DNA of 64,000 nt from Protea cynaroides (lineage: Eukaryota > Streptophyta > Magnoliopsida > Proteales > Proteaceae): assembly GCA_028583415.1 (NCBI GenBank), contig CM053266.1:4907217-4971216 (forward strand), read 5' to 3'. Below are positions 11,759 to 24,639 of this stretch, in pieces. The position numbers and the translations under genes are program-made. A model generated the notes under the pieces. It did no database searches and was not told where the DNA came from. It saw nothing but the letters and a program-made list of their open reading frames with translations. Every line of letters starts with the position of its first letter. The stretch's first letter is position 1.

Positions 11759-13580
11759 TGTCACATCCCGTTCCGACGTATCGATATACATGGATGCAAT
11801 GGGATCGCTCGAAGTCGAGCCTATTCCCCACTAGGATCACAAAATCGGGGAATGTCAACCATTAATCCATAATCACACACACATGTACATAACCACCGAA
11901 AATCGGATAACATAACTGAGCAGAGTATAGCAGAAGTCTTTCAATAAATCCAATAAGTAGCTGACTACTAAATGATAAATAATAATAATATCTAACCCAT
12001 TGTACTTTAATTACTAAAATAAAGTATTCTCAAAAACTAAACTGTATCAATTGACAACATGTCCCCAATAATTTAAATCCCAAAATAATAAAGTTTATAA
12101 AATTATTATGTTTAGGCCTAGGCACAGATAGAGTTGTAACATTCGCAATGAGAGCTATGGACATCCTCATCACTAATACTTGCATCTTTAAATTCAGCGA
12201 CATTCACACCTACATCATCTATAAGAAAATTTTGTACACAAGGATAAGCTCAACCATCGAGCTTAGTAAATGAATTAAACATGCAACACACAAATGCATG
12301 GAATTAAAAACTATGGTTAGGTATGATAACTGTATCTGCCAACTCAGGATTGCAAAATCGGTGCTTCTAGGTTGCATAGGTCATCCAAATCAGAGTGAAT
12401 GAAGCCTCCCTCGGTGTACAACAAACATCCCTCGGTGTACACAAGGATAAGCTCAACCATCGAGCTTAGTAAATGAATTAAACATGCAATACACAAATAC
12501 ATGGAATTACAAACTATGGTTAGGTACGATAACTGTATGTGCCAACTCAGGATTGCAAAACCGATGCTTCTAGGTTGCACAGGTCATCCAAATCAGAGTG
12601 AATGAAGCCTCCCTCGGTGTACAACAAACATCCCCATGAATAGGTCCGGTGTCTTGGTCCTCAATTGTGACTCATCCCAAGTTCACCCAAGTGACACTTG
12701 AGGAGATGGTAATCCCATTAATTGACTCGTCCGCCCATTCACACTACATTTGTCACACAATGTTCATGACGTATCGGTACTATGGAATAGACAAGATCTC
12801 CACATCCTATTTGGGCATTGGAAATCCTCTTTCTAGGATCATGAAATATGGTACGCCAACTAATAATCTATCCCATTACAAGCAAATAACAAATAAATCC
12901 ACAGCACCAGATAGAAGGGATATTAAATCATGAGTATAGTGGAAGTCTTAATAATTAACTACAATAGCTGAATAGATCAAATAATAGATATAATAAATCC
13001 CCAAACCATAATGATAAATAATGATAATTAAATTCTTAAATTTAGAATTATTCTCTTGGGCAACATACCCCCAAATTCAAATAGAATAGTCCAAATTCAA
13101 AGTAAAGATATAAATTGTTCACTGTGTCTATCTATAGATACAATCATCACACTCGCATGCATCGTCATGGACATGTTTATTGCTAGCGTCTACATCGTTA
13201 AATTCTACTTCAGTCAAACCTGCATTTAAAGAATTTGTGTACACAAGGGTAAGCTCAACCATCGAGCCTAGCAAGGAAATCAAAAGTGTGCAAATAAATG
13301 CGTGAATTAATAACTATGGTCTAGTATATAACTGTAAATGCCAGCTCAAGACAAGCCATACATGGAGTCTCCGGCTACACAGGTCTTCTCCCATCAGAAT
13401 GAATACCGCCTCATTTGGCATACAGTAACATTCCCCAAATATGGATCCATCGTTATGGACAAGCCCGTATTTTTTCGACCACTTGCCCATAACTCATCAA
13501 GCCTGTATTACATCAGCTACTTGAGGAGGTGATAATCCCACTAGTGGACTCGCCCGTCCACCCACACTATGTCAGGTATG
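11759..13580. repeat. Imperfect ~0.9-1-kb direct repeat within the B LTR
   Basis: Both halves begin with a TGTCACA...GTTC...ACGTATCG block (11759 and 12751), share the block AAGCTCAACCATCGAG, and end with a GAGGAGRTGGTAATCCCA-type block followed by a TCGTCCGCCCA-type block (12700 and 13524). The copies are clearly diverged. Confidence 0.65.
12234..12639. repeat. 203-base tandem duplication in the B LTR
   Basis: Two direct copies (12234-12436 and 12437-12639) start GTACACAAGGATAAGCTC and end with the CTCGGTGTACAACAAACATCC block. They are nearly identical by eye, far closer than the surrounding 1-kb repeats, so the duplication is the younger event. Confidence 0.9.
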
Positions 13581-15652
13581 GGGAGCATCGTAGCTATGTT
13601 CATACCATCATTTATTGAACCCATGCCATTACATAACCCCCTAATGGCTAAGGGTATAGTTGTTATGGTGGTTAACATACAACTAACCAAGTCCTCCTAG
13701 TTAACAAGTTACTGGACCGTAACATCGCCAAGCTTCTGACCCCTTTTAAGCCCCTACATAAAACATCTTGACTTGGCTAAGTTACATATGGTCATTGCAA
13801 AGTAGTGTCAGTAAGAAGTGCTGTATTAATCCTATACCACCAACCTTCCTCTTTACTGACTTAAGTAGACATCACTAATCAAAACATAGGTCAGTTGTTT
13901 TTGTGAAAAGGTAGTGAGTGTCCCATACCACTTGCCCTCTAATCCTTACTGACATTCCTAATCCCATGTTCAAGGATGCATATACATGGGCAAATAAATA
14001 GTTTATTGGATGACATGTTATCATATAAGGCATGTTATCAATCACATAACATCACACAACATAATCAAATATATCTAATTCTACCAAAAAAGGTCTAATT
14101 CCCTTACCTAAGATAGTAAGAAGCAAAATAATAAAGAGTACAATCCCAAGTAATTTCTCCTAGAGCTCTTTTGTACCATAAATAGCAATAAAAATAATTA
14201 TATTAAATCCACTTGTTCACTGTTTGTCTCTATTGCTTGCTTAAACACATTCTAGTGATTTATTTGCATTTTCAGGGGTCTAGTATTATGTTTAGAAGCA
14301 TCCTATACTCGTTGTCCAAAGGTTTCAAATATTTACAAGGGTGAATAGTAAGCATCGACATTAAATAACATAGGTTATAAATGAAACGAAGGAGAATATA
14401 CATGTACACATATGATTATAGGGATATGGATATATGAGCAAGTTCATAAAAATCCTAGAATGATGTTTAAGTATGGTCATCAACAAAGGTCATTTCACCG
14501 TGCGACACGAGGCATCGACCGCACGGTCTTGACCACAGGAATGCAGCACGTGTCATCGGCTGCACTTCGAAACATGGCCAAAACACTTGATTCTTCTTCG
14601 ATGGCTTTCTAGAATTTTATTAAGCCTAAATAAGGATTTTGAGTTCAAAAATCCCATTCTAGCTTAGGTTATTGACATTGATTTCATTTTCCATTTTACC
14701 GATATTGCTGGATTTAGTTTTAGTACCTCAGATCAAATTCCAGCAATACCAAGAGGGGATTCCTTGTGTTTGAATCCATAGATAATCCATTTAGATCTAT
14801 CATTCAGGTTTAGACACCTAGATCGGACCACTTGTGTATTTACAACCATTTTCCATTATTCTTTGGATCTCGGTTTTTCACTGAATTGGATTCATCATTC
14901 AATTAAATTCTTGAATGTGTTTTAGTAATGGTAAAGGAAGATGTTAACCAGGGGAAACAAGATCAATGAACCCCCAATGGTTATTCCATTATTTTATTTG
15001 TAAGAAACACCAAGGAAGTAGGAGTTTTATACCAGTAATGGAGTCTGTTAAAGGTTATTATTCACAAGTTTGATCTCTAGTGGAGCATGGATTCCTTCCT
15101 TTCTCTACTTCCTCCCCTTCCAAAACATGTTAGATCATTCCCACTCTTCTCTTCCTCTCGGTTAGTGTAGAAAATGAAATGAGGAAAATGGGAATAGAGT
15201 TGGATTCACTTTATTCATGTTTGGAATGGATTAGGCTTTAATCAAGGTAAGTTGGAGGATTTCCTCCTTCTTACCAATTTCAAAAGCTAATGAACTTGGA
15301 CAGAATCTCAAATGGTTGTAGACATAGTCCAGATTGTAGACCAATAAACTGTTGGTCCAAAACTTGATTGGTTTCCAATCCAGTCTTGGTCTTGGAGGTG
15401 TGGTATGAGGGTGCGGCATGTGTCCAACTACACCATGGTGGTGTCATGCCGGACCCCTTATTTGTGTCCTGATTAAATGGTTTAGGTAATAGAGATTAAC
15501 TAAGTTACATCCATTAGACTCCATAAGCCTCGTTCGTTTTGGTTTGACCCATTCGTCGTGGTATGACCTGTAACAAAGCTAAAATTTCAAATTAGGACTG
15601 AAATTTTGGGTGCGAGTCTTACAACTCCAGCCCATTTACAAAAATTTCATCC

Positions 15653-16574
15653 TCAAAATTTGACATACATTCATCACTGAACAAATGCGGATACTGCTCC
15701 CGCATATCATCTTCTTTTTCCCATAAGGCTTATTCTTCATTACGGCTCTTCCATAACACCTTCACAAAAGGATTACTTCTGCTTCTAAGTTTTTATACCT
15801 TTTGATCTATAATTCTTGAAGGTTCAACTTCGTATGATAAATCCTCATTCAGTTGTGTTGGTTCAGTGGTCAACACGTGTCCTGGATTGCTAATGTACTT
15901 CTTCAACATAGGTACATGGAACACATTGTGGACACTTGATAGTGCTGGAGGTAGTGCCAATTGGTAGGCTATAGTTCTGCTCCTCCCTAAGATTTCATAG
16001 GGTCCCACATACAGAGGGCTTAGCATGCCCTTCTTACCAAATCTCTTCACTGCTCTGAAAGAAAAAACCTTTAAGAACACTTTATCACTGACTTTGAATT
16101 CCAATTCCTTTCGTCTTATGATAGCATAACTCTTCTGTCGAGCCTGGATAACTTTAATTCTTATCCAAATTAGATCTACCTTCTCACAGGTTTCTTGTAC
16201 AATGTTGGGCCTATTATTCTTCTTTCGCCAACTTTGTCCCAGTACAATGGGGTTCTGCACTTCCTTCCATATAATGCTTTATATGGAGCCATATCGATTA
16301 TGCTTGGTAACTATTATTGTAAGCAAACTCCATAAGTGCTAAGTTTTTGTCCCACTTGGTTTTGAAATCTAGGGCACAAGCTTTGAGCATATCCTCTAAT
16401 ATTTGGAGTATTGACCATTGATTTGTGGGTGATATGCCAAATTAAACTTTAATTGAGTACCCATCGCACTCTGTAATCCTTCCCAGAAGCACGAAGTAAA
16501 TCATGGATCTCTAGGCGACACGATGATGGTCGGTACTCCATTTAACCAGACAATATTATCAATGTATAGTTTAG
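15653..16574 (-). pseudogene. B integrase C-terminal half and chromodomain
   Basis: The minus strand encodes part of the catalytic core (KLYIDNIVW, RDPRFTS-like), a region that has lost the usual TDGQSERT block, then FKVSDKVFLKVFSF, LSPLYVGPYEILGR, YQLALPPALSSVHNVFHV and a chromodomain with FVKVLWKSRNEE and EQYPHLFSDE. The chromodomain has an internal stop. The core is cut at 16574 by element C and resumes at about 24640 after a loss of some 90 bases. Confidence 0.85.
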
Positions 16575-18316
16575 TGTAAGCACCCTATTTTTGCCATCCC
16601 TAGTTGAACAATGTCTTAGTGGAGTGTAGACAACAAAGTGGGAGAGATGAGAGAAAGTTTCGAAAGTATAGGGGAAGCGAGTGAAACTCTTTAAAAAATG
16701 ATAGTCAATTAGCTTCGGCATACTCTCTATAGTGTTTCGAGAATAATTGAGATGATCCTCAGTGTGCAGAAGCTTAAGTGAAGCCATACAACAAGTTGGT
16801 GAATCCCAATGCGAGTTTTGGATTTTGGCTATGACTTCGATATGGTTTTTGATGGACTCCACAACAAGGTCATGGGCTGCAACCTGCATGAATGCATAAG
16901 TCTTGGAAATACCTTTGAAATGAGACTAGAATCGCTCAATTCCGATGTCAAATGGAGAATATATGATAATTTTAGTCTGAAAATAAGAATAAGGGTATTT
17001 TCTAGAAATTAATAATAATCATCCAAGGGCCTACATGCAAATTATTGTAAGTTTAATTATTTAAACTTCATCTCCTCATATCTTGCTCATCTGACATCTA
17101 AATGAGGTGATTCCAGTGCCATTATTCCTCATTTTTAGTGCTTTACAAAGTAGACTAGAGCATTTGAAACAGAGTCTCCGAGGCATCCCATGCAGAGCCA
17201 CTAGCTGGATTATCATTGGTCTGTTTAAATTTTAGAAATTCATAAGTTGCTCATTTTACATCCAAATGAGGTAATTCAAGCTTTAGTATTTCTCATTTTT
17301 AGTGTTCTACAAAGTAAATGTAAAAATTTTAGGGCAGAGGCCATCAAAAGATTCTATGCGGAATGACAGCGGAAACGGCCCATGAAATGATAGAAAGAAA
17401 AAAACCAATCTTGGCCCAACCCTACTCAACCCATATCAGTTTAACCCAATCAACTCATGTCGGTCTAACCCAATCAAGTTAGTTTGGCTCAGTCAACCTT
17501 GAACAGATTAGCTCAGACCAAACTTGTTAGATTCATGTGCATAGTATCATATAGTGTATATTATGTATATATTGATATGCATGTTATAACTTGCTATTAT
17601 ATATGCATATACATTATGTTTATAAAGAATTCGAGAGTGAATCGGCAATGGAGAGAAGAATGGAAAGAAGAAAAAATAATAAATAATATAAGGAAGGGAG
17701 AGAGAGAGTCGTGGAGCCCTAATCAAGGGGGCCCACTAGGGTTTTCGATTAGACAAGAGAAGGCCACCTGGCCGTATGTCCCATTGCCAAAAGAAAAAAA
17801 AAAGAAAAGAAGGAAAAAAAATAATCCAATGGAGATAGATAGAGTCTCGGTGGGACTCTAAAGAGGGAAAGAGGGGGGCCCACTGGTGGGACGGTTTAGG
17901 TAAGATAAGAGAGAGAAGAAGCTGGCCTAGGGTTTCTCTAGATAGGAAAGAGAGAGATTGAGAAGTCCAATGGAGAAGAAACTAAGGAAAGAATAAGAGA
18001 TGGAAAGAGGGAAGATTCTGAAAGGGTCTTGATAGAATAAAGAAGAAGGAAAGAAAGTATGGCAGTTGGGAGAGAGAAAGAAGAGAGACAGATTGAGAGA
18101 GGAGAAGAAGGAGAAGAAAATAAGATAATAGAGATCGAGACATAAGAAAAAAAAGAGACGAACAGAGAGGGAAAAACAGAGAAGAAGAGGGTGAGAAAGA
18201 ACCAGAAAATCGATAAGGAGATCAGAGGAGTAGGAAAGAAGAAGAAGATTTGAAGGTAAGCTGCTTTCCCCTTTCTTATCTTCCATTGTTTTCTTTACAT
18301 GTTGTTGCCCCTACTA

Positions 18317-20911
18317 TGTAAGACCCGTATCGAATTAACCGGTCTTACCATCGTGTACCAGGTCTACCCATCATGGTCGAGCAAAATAGACCAAGTGCGT
18401 GAAGGAAATAGAAAAACCAGGTACTAAACTGACCCAAAAATAGTAAATTTGAGGGCAGGGTCGACCCCCCTCACTATGAAGTCAGACCCCTGATATTTAA
18501 CTGGGGGTCGGACAACTTAGAAACTAAGGGTCAACGGGATCTCCGACCTCTCATTGACCTCCTGTTTGTCGACAAAAACCGCAAATAGGAAACTTTCCAA
18601 ATTTCAATGGGATTCCTTCCTAATCTCAATTAAATTTATTTTGGGAGATTCTACTCTATAAATAGGACATCCCTAAGCCTCTTTCACTCCTTTTGAAACC
18701 CTAATTGAAAGTGAGAGAAAGAGAAGAGAAGAAGAAGAGAAGGAAAGTTAGAAAAGAAGACCTAAGTGAAGAATTCAGAGAAATCTCTGAATCTCAGCAA
18801 ACCTAAGTTTTGATCACGTTTCCATTGATGATATAAGACCTTAGAATAGTTCATGAAGAGGGTATGGTCTAGGAGAAACCCAAATTATACATCCATGGTA
18901 ATATTTCAATGAAATCCATGGAGAAATCATCGTAGGCAAAGTAAGGAAGAAACCTAGAGTTCTAAGCCATAGAACAAGCCTAGAATGGATTGTGGAAGTA
19001 AGCCATAGGACCCAAACATGAAAGAATGGACTGTAGAGTGATATTCTCGACTCAACCCACGGGGGGTCGCACGTGGGGTCGATTGGGAATCGACCCTACC
19101 AGACCACAGGATCGACCCATAGTATTCTTGAAGTCCAGGAAAGGGGTGGTCGCATCCAGGGTCGATGGAACATTTGACCCTGGCATCGACCCTACCCTGG
19201 GGGTCGCAGTAAACTGCTACCCTACCTGCGACCCACCCTGCGACCCGTGCTTAAAAACAAGCCTAAAATTGTCGGAATGACTTCTAACTAAAATCTATCG
19301 ACTTGTTCGGTTTTTGCTATTGATATAAAAGTGTTTTTTAAAGCTTGAAGAGGATCTACAATCAAGTAAAGGTGAGGGAACAAGACCTAAACTAATTGGC
19401 TAATAATAAACTATTTTTATTTTCTTGAGTCCAATGCCATGACTGATTCTATGTGTGTATGCTTGTAATGTGCATTCAACATGTCATCTAATATTCCTGC
19501 TATTAATGTTCATGCATATTAAATTCTATTTTGTTTATAACATGATGATGATGATGATGATGATGATAAAAATAGACATGTGAATGTATGTGTGTGGTTA
19601 GTGTGCTTGATGCGAGTGGAGTATCAGGGGGGGAAATGTGACATTGTGGTTCATCTTGGTCAATAGACTCTAGCTCTATCTCTACTCAAGTCTTGTCCAC
19701 TGACATCATCGTATCGTCATTACCTTAACAGAACTATTACGTCGTAGGGTATCAGGGGAGGTGGTCTCAGACCGTGTAGTCTTCGACTCTATTGGGGGGC
19801 CTTAGCTCTAACTCTATGGACGTATTGAGGGATGCTGGGGTGAGGCCATAGGTACACTGTTTGACATTAGGATTGGTTAGTTGCGAGCCCAGTTTGCAAG
19901 CCCTCGCCAGTAGGGGCTTACGTGTTGGTATGGGTAGAGTATCAGGGGAAGTGTGATACGGTGTGGTCCTAAGCACTTTAGCTCTATCTCTATTCCATAG
20001 TGGGTGCATGTGGGACGATAATAAATGTTAACCTTTGGGCGGATTCACACACTCGTGTATAGAGGTGAGGCGGCCATTGAACCTTTCTATAGCACATTGC
20101 AAAGTTATAAACCATACCACAGATATGAATTAAATGCATGCATATGTTTGTTGCATTGTTTTGTTTGCTCACTGAGCCGTGATGTGTGCTCACCCTTTCG
20201 ACGTCGAATATTTTTAGTTGATGATGCAGGTACCACGGTGGATGACTATATGAATGCTAGCGGGGGAGAGGGACGTTCTTGTCGTCCCGGAAGGAGCGGC
20301 TGCTGCTTCAGGTAAGGTCCCCGGCTTAATGCACCGCAAGCGCCCCTTCTTCCGGAGGAAGGGGGCAGCTGCAGGAAGGGTTGGTTTCCCAATGGGGCCT
20401 TCCAAGAAAGGCCTTTCCCAGGTGGGCCCCCCTCTGTCAATTGGGCCACCCCACCCAAGAGTGCTTATGTCATATGTGAACTCATGGTTGGAAACAATCC
20501 TTATGGTTTTGATATCAGGTAGGAATAATAAGAATCCCTTATATGTACGGGCACATCGCTGCGATGGAGGCTGAAGACTTGGTGGAACCGCATGACTCTT
20601 CATGCGAGTGCAATGCATGCGTTTTTTATTAGATTTTCATTTGAATTATTAAGGAAATTTAATTGATACTTTATTTACTTATGTCTCGGTTGATACAACA
20701 TAACTTGATATTTTATTTATGATTCTCACAATTAGATTCCTCAGTTCATTTATTATTAAGACTTCCGCTATGGTGTACTTATTCTGATTATGGTTGTCGA
20801 TGTGTATGGTTTACTTTCAACGGACATAGCCTATTAGAGATCCTGGTTGAACCATTGGTTTATTAGTGGTTCATCACACCATTCTGAATGGTGCAGAATT
20901 GAGGTGTGACA
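18317..20911 (+). mobile_element. Solo LTR S2 of family K with a GC-rich insert
   Basis: It starts TGTAAGACCCG and ends GAGGTGTGACA. The flanking 5 bases are TACTA and CACTA, one mismatch from a duplication. It carries a TATA box (TATAAATA, 18657-18664) and the GGGTCGA/TCGACCC word variant shared with E and G. It is about 300 bases longer than S1, mostly because of a foreign insert at about 20259-20538. Confidence 0.88.
20259..20538. other. GC-rich ~280-base insertion inside S2, origin unknown
   Basis: The LTR sequence breaks after TATATGAATGCT and resumes at ATATGTACGGGCAC; other family K LTRs have the two parts adjacent. The insert is far richer in G and C than anything nearby. It has a perfect 6-base stem (GGGACG...CGTCCC, 20270-20288), two splice-donor-like CAG/GTA sites, and frames open on both strands. 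I see no clear target duplication and do not recognise it. It could be a captured gene fragment. Confidence 0.6.
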
Positions 20912-21189
20912 CACTATGACAATCAATTCCAAACCTTTAGAAACACCATAACCTATTGCTATCATCTTTTCTGCTATGCAACACATGAACCAACACCTAC
21001 ATCTTCACTTACATTATCACCCATGAAAAATCCATGCATCGACCAAACCAGTAGCACCGCAGCCAACATTATCATCTTCAGCCCTTACCCCACCAAACCC
21101 ATCGTGAACACCACCGGTATATGCTACCAGCTTTCCCTCGCCTCTCCACCTTGCTGTCCACATGCATAAACCCAGTCCTAGTCAGTCCC

Positions 21190-22480
21190 CACCATTGAGT
21201 TGTTACCCTCTGATCAGAATGTGATGTATTGATCTGATTATGCTTTGAATTTAATGTGATATGTTGATCTGATTATGCTTTGAATTTAACGTGATGTATT
21301 GATCTGATTATGCTTTTAATTTAATGTGACGTTTTGATCTGATTATGCTTTGAATTTCATGCGATAAATTTGATCCAGTATGCCTGAATTTCATGTGATA
21401 AATTTGATCTATAATGCTTGAATTCTATGTGATAAAAATTGATCCGCATGCTTGGGTTTCATGAGAAAAAAATTGGTCCATGTGTTTGAATTAATCCAAT
21501 TATGTGGAAATTAAATGAAAATTGATCCAATTATATGGAATTGTGATGAAATTGAAACTAATCCCATGTGTTTGGAATTTTGTAATGAAATTGATTGATC
21601 CGGTTATGGAATTTTGATGAAATTGAAATTGATCTAATCATATATGGAATTTTGTATGAAATTGATCGATCCCATATGCTTGAAATTTTTGATAAAATTG
21701 GACCATTGATCTTGGAATTATGATAAATAAAATTTGACCATTAATCTTTGGATTTTGATGAGACTGTATTATGGCCATTGATCTAGAATCTAATGTGAAT
21801 AAAACCTGGCCTTTGATTTAGGATTGTTAATGTGAATGAAATCTAGACAATTGATGATTCAATTCAATGTGATTAAAAATATGGCTATGTGATATTGAAT
21901 TTTCACATAATTAAATCTTGGCCATTGATCTTGGAATTTAATGTGGTTAAAATCTAGCCATTGATCTTGAGTTTCTGATATGATTAATTATGAGCCATTG
22001 GATGATTGAGTTTTATTTGGACCATGAGGGAATATTAATTGTGAGCCATTGGATGTTTAATTTTGATTTGGATATTGTAATGAAATGAATCCAGCCATTG
22101 ATCATGAGTGACATGAAATATAAACCATTAGATCTTGATCATGAGCATCTTAGTTGAATCTGAACAATTGGATCTTGATTATGAATGATTTAAAAGAATC
22201 CAAACTATTAGATTATCATTATGAGCAATATGAACCATTGGATTGACGTCATGAGTGATATAAATGAATCTAGACCATTGAATTATCTTGATGATCGATG
22301 TAAATAAATCTGAAAGGTTAGATTATGATTTTGAAGAGATTTAAACAATTGGATTGACATAAGGAGTGATCTAAGCCATTGATTTCCTAATCTGATCATG
22401 ATGAAGTGATTTAAAAGAATTTAAACCATTAGATCTTAGTCTGATTATGATTAAACTTGATATGAGATTTGGAGCTTTGA
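21190..22480. repeat. Degenerate GATCTGATTATG/CCATTGGATC repeat tract
   Basis: Short phrases such as TTGATCTGATTATGCTTTGAA and later GAACCATTGGATCTTGA recur at about 40-50 base spacing with heavy divergence. The first four units (21215-21360) are the clearest. Confidence 0.6.
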
Positions 22481-23295
22481 TCCTGGCTGCTTGGATGAAA
22501 TCTAAGGTGTTGTTCTTGATGATAATGTTTTAAAGAGATCTGATCGTGAGATTGAGGATTTGATCTTGATATATTATTTGAAAGATAAATTGAATCCAGA
22601 CCATAGATCGAGGATCTGATCTTAAGATATTGAGAGATTCACAGTAGATCCCAACCATAGATCTAGAGAATCCCATGAGACATATTGAGATATATCTTGT
22701 TATACATGAGATGTCATGTCTATCCTTTTGATGTTCACATGCCTGCTATGATTATTCACATGCTTTATTGTTATACTTGAGATATATGTTGTTTTTGCCA
22801 TGTTTGAATACTTTCATATTGTTGGCAATAACTTACTCTCTGCAACACTCTAGTTGAACTGTCATATCTGTACACCTAGAAGACATATTAGGTGTGGGGA
22901 CGTGCATGTAGAAATCGACATTCATGGGAAGGGTAAGAATGAAAAAATGATAAATCTTAATCACTAATCATGAAGCCTAGCCCAACAAATGCCAAATTAG
23001 GGTTTTAGGTCAAGGGTAGCTTAGGATAATCCCTACCCCTTAGCTCATCTCCCCTAGGATATAAAAAACTAGATAGATGTGAAGTGAATTGAACCATAGA
23101 GCATTTAGGTTCCATACTCTGATATTGAAAGAAGAACATGAATGAATTAAATCCGCATTCCGAACTATACGGATCCTGATTCTTAGGACAGAACCCACAG
23201 ATACGTAGGCAGTTTGGTGAGACACCCAAACACGGTTCCACATTTCAATCTGTATAGACTAATCCTATAGGCTCCCCAGTGATGTTGCCACCTAA

Positions 23296-23740
23296 GTGGT
23301 TTTAGGATAATAAATTCTAGGCTTCTTAGACCAAGGTAGAGTACACCTGAGTGGTTTTAGATCAGTAAATTTTAGTATCCCTAAACCAAGGTAGAGTACA
23401 CCTGAGTGGCTTTAGGATAATAAATTCTAAGCTTCTTAGAACAAGGTAGAATACACCTGAGTGGTTTTAGGTTAGTAAATTTTAGTATCCCTAGACCAAG
23501 GTAGAGTACACCTGAGTGGTTTTGGGATAATAAACTCTAGCCTTCCTTAGATCAAGGTAGAGTACACCTGAGTGGTCTTAGGTTAGTAAATCTTAGTCTT
23601 CCTAAACTGAGGTGGAGTACACCTGAGCGATTTTAGACTAACCATCTAGGCTTCCTAAACCGAGGTAGAATACACCTGAGTGGTTTTAGCCATCCCTTTT
23701 GTTTTCTTAGATTATGGTAGAGTACACCTGAGTGGTTTTA
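23296..23740. repeat. 55-base tandem array with alternating unit types
   Basis: About eight units share GAGTACACCTGAGTGGTTTTAG. The first units alternate between a GATAATAAATTCTAGGCTTC type and a TAGTAAATTTTAGTATCCC type, a two-unit higher-order period near 110 bases. It lies in the C LTR shortly upstream of the primer site. Confidence 0.88.
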
Positions 23741-24482
23741 GGAAATTCACATCCATAACCCATCACAACGAACTACGCTGTACTTGATTTTCTAGACCTC
23801 TGAAATACATAGGCAATTTAGATGACCTTTCCAAGTACGGTATCACATCTTAATATCCTTAGGTCCACATCCATATCCATATCCATATCCGTATTTATTA
23901 TCCATATTCACTTCGACCCACATAGGCTATCTCTAGATTCAATCTCAATCATCATCAAGCATAAACTTCAACTTGAACAATTGAATCTAATGAAGCTTAA
24001 CCATAAATCACATCCATAAATCTTAATCACATTTCGTTCGAACTATGTTATCGACTTGACTTTTAGGATTAGAATATGTAGCCAATTTGATATTTTTTTA
24101 GCATCTTAAATTCAGTCCATCACCAAACCATCTTTGGTTTGGTTCACTGTATATTAGTTTTCTTGTTTGTTTATTTTCAGAACGTGTTTGGCTAAATCCT
24201 AGGTTAGAAGAACTTAGCAATTTGGCATTGGATCCCCCATGAGCCCTAGTCATCATCCATTGACCATAAATAATCAGAACCATAGAGTCTGAGGAAAGTA
24301 GAATCACATAAGAGGTTGATTTTTTGATCGGACAGTTTTGGGTGCTTAACCCTACCCAAACTGTACCTTGAACGGTTACCCATTCTTTGATAGATCAAAG
24401 CCAATATATTGGGTCCAATGAGTCAATAGAAGTCTTTTCTTATGATAAGACTACATTTTTTGATCCTAGACCTTAATCTAGG

Positions 24483-24492
24483 TGGCGACTCC
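24483..24492 (+). other. Primer binding site of C (TGGCGACTCC)
   Basis: This motif is the start of the primer site typical of Ogre/Tat elements. It lies just after the inferred LTR end. Confidence 0.65.
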
Positions 24493-24639
24493 AAATCATT
24501 TTACTATCCATCAGAGATGGGTGGATATACATTTGTCCTCACATTTGGGCAAACGATCCATAGAGTATTGTGGGTGAACAACAATGAACCTTGTAGTTTT
24601 CGTGAAACGATCGATGACTACCTAAACAATGTTTATAGC

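Larger units (their letters stand above)
11759..15623 (-). repeat. 3' LTR of element B, 3865 bases
   Basis: On the plus strand it runs from TGTCACATCCCGTTCC to CGAGTCTTACA. The same start recurs at 54663 next to the B primer site. The first 1.8 kb contains an imperfect duplication (11759-12750 against about 12751-13580), and a 203-base tandem duplication lies inside the first copy. The 54663 partner resembles the second copy more closely (TACTATGGAATAGAC). Confidence 0.75.
16575..24480 (+). repeat. 5' LTR of element C, interrupted by S2
   Basis: It contains a GA-rich leader-like tract (about 17640-18255) that ends in a good splice-donor sequence (GAAG/GTAAGC, 18254), a degenerate repeat tract (about 21190-22480) and a regular 55-base array (23296-23740). 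It has no convincing coding frame. The right boundary is placed just before the primer site and is uncertain. Confidence 0.6.

Noticed and set aside
17927..18286. 119-codon hydrophobic minus frame
   Set aside because: It is the complement of a GA-rich tract in the C LTR; low complexity explains the open frame and the Phe/Leu/Ser bias.
19026..19280. 84-codon Pro/Asp-rich frame in S2
   Set aside because: It is a translation of the repeated GGGTCGACCC words; no conserved start or domain.
20254..20574. Overlapping plus and minus frames in the GC-rich insert as genes
   Set aside because: High GC gives open frames on both strands; the frames run into LTR sequence on each side. Kept only as an unknown insert.
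23296..23740. CRISPR-like array
   Set aside because: The units are contiguous tandem repeats with no unique spacers, in a plant retrotransposon LTR.
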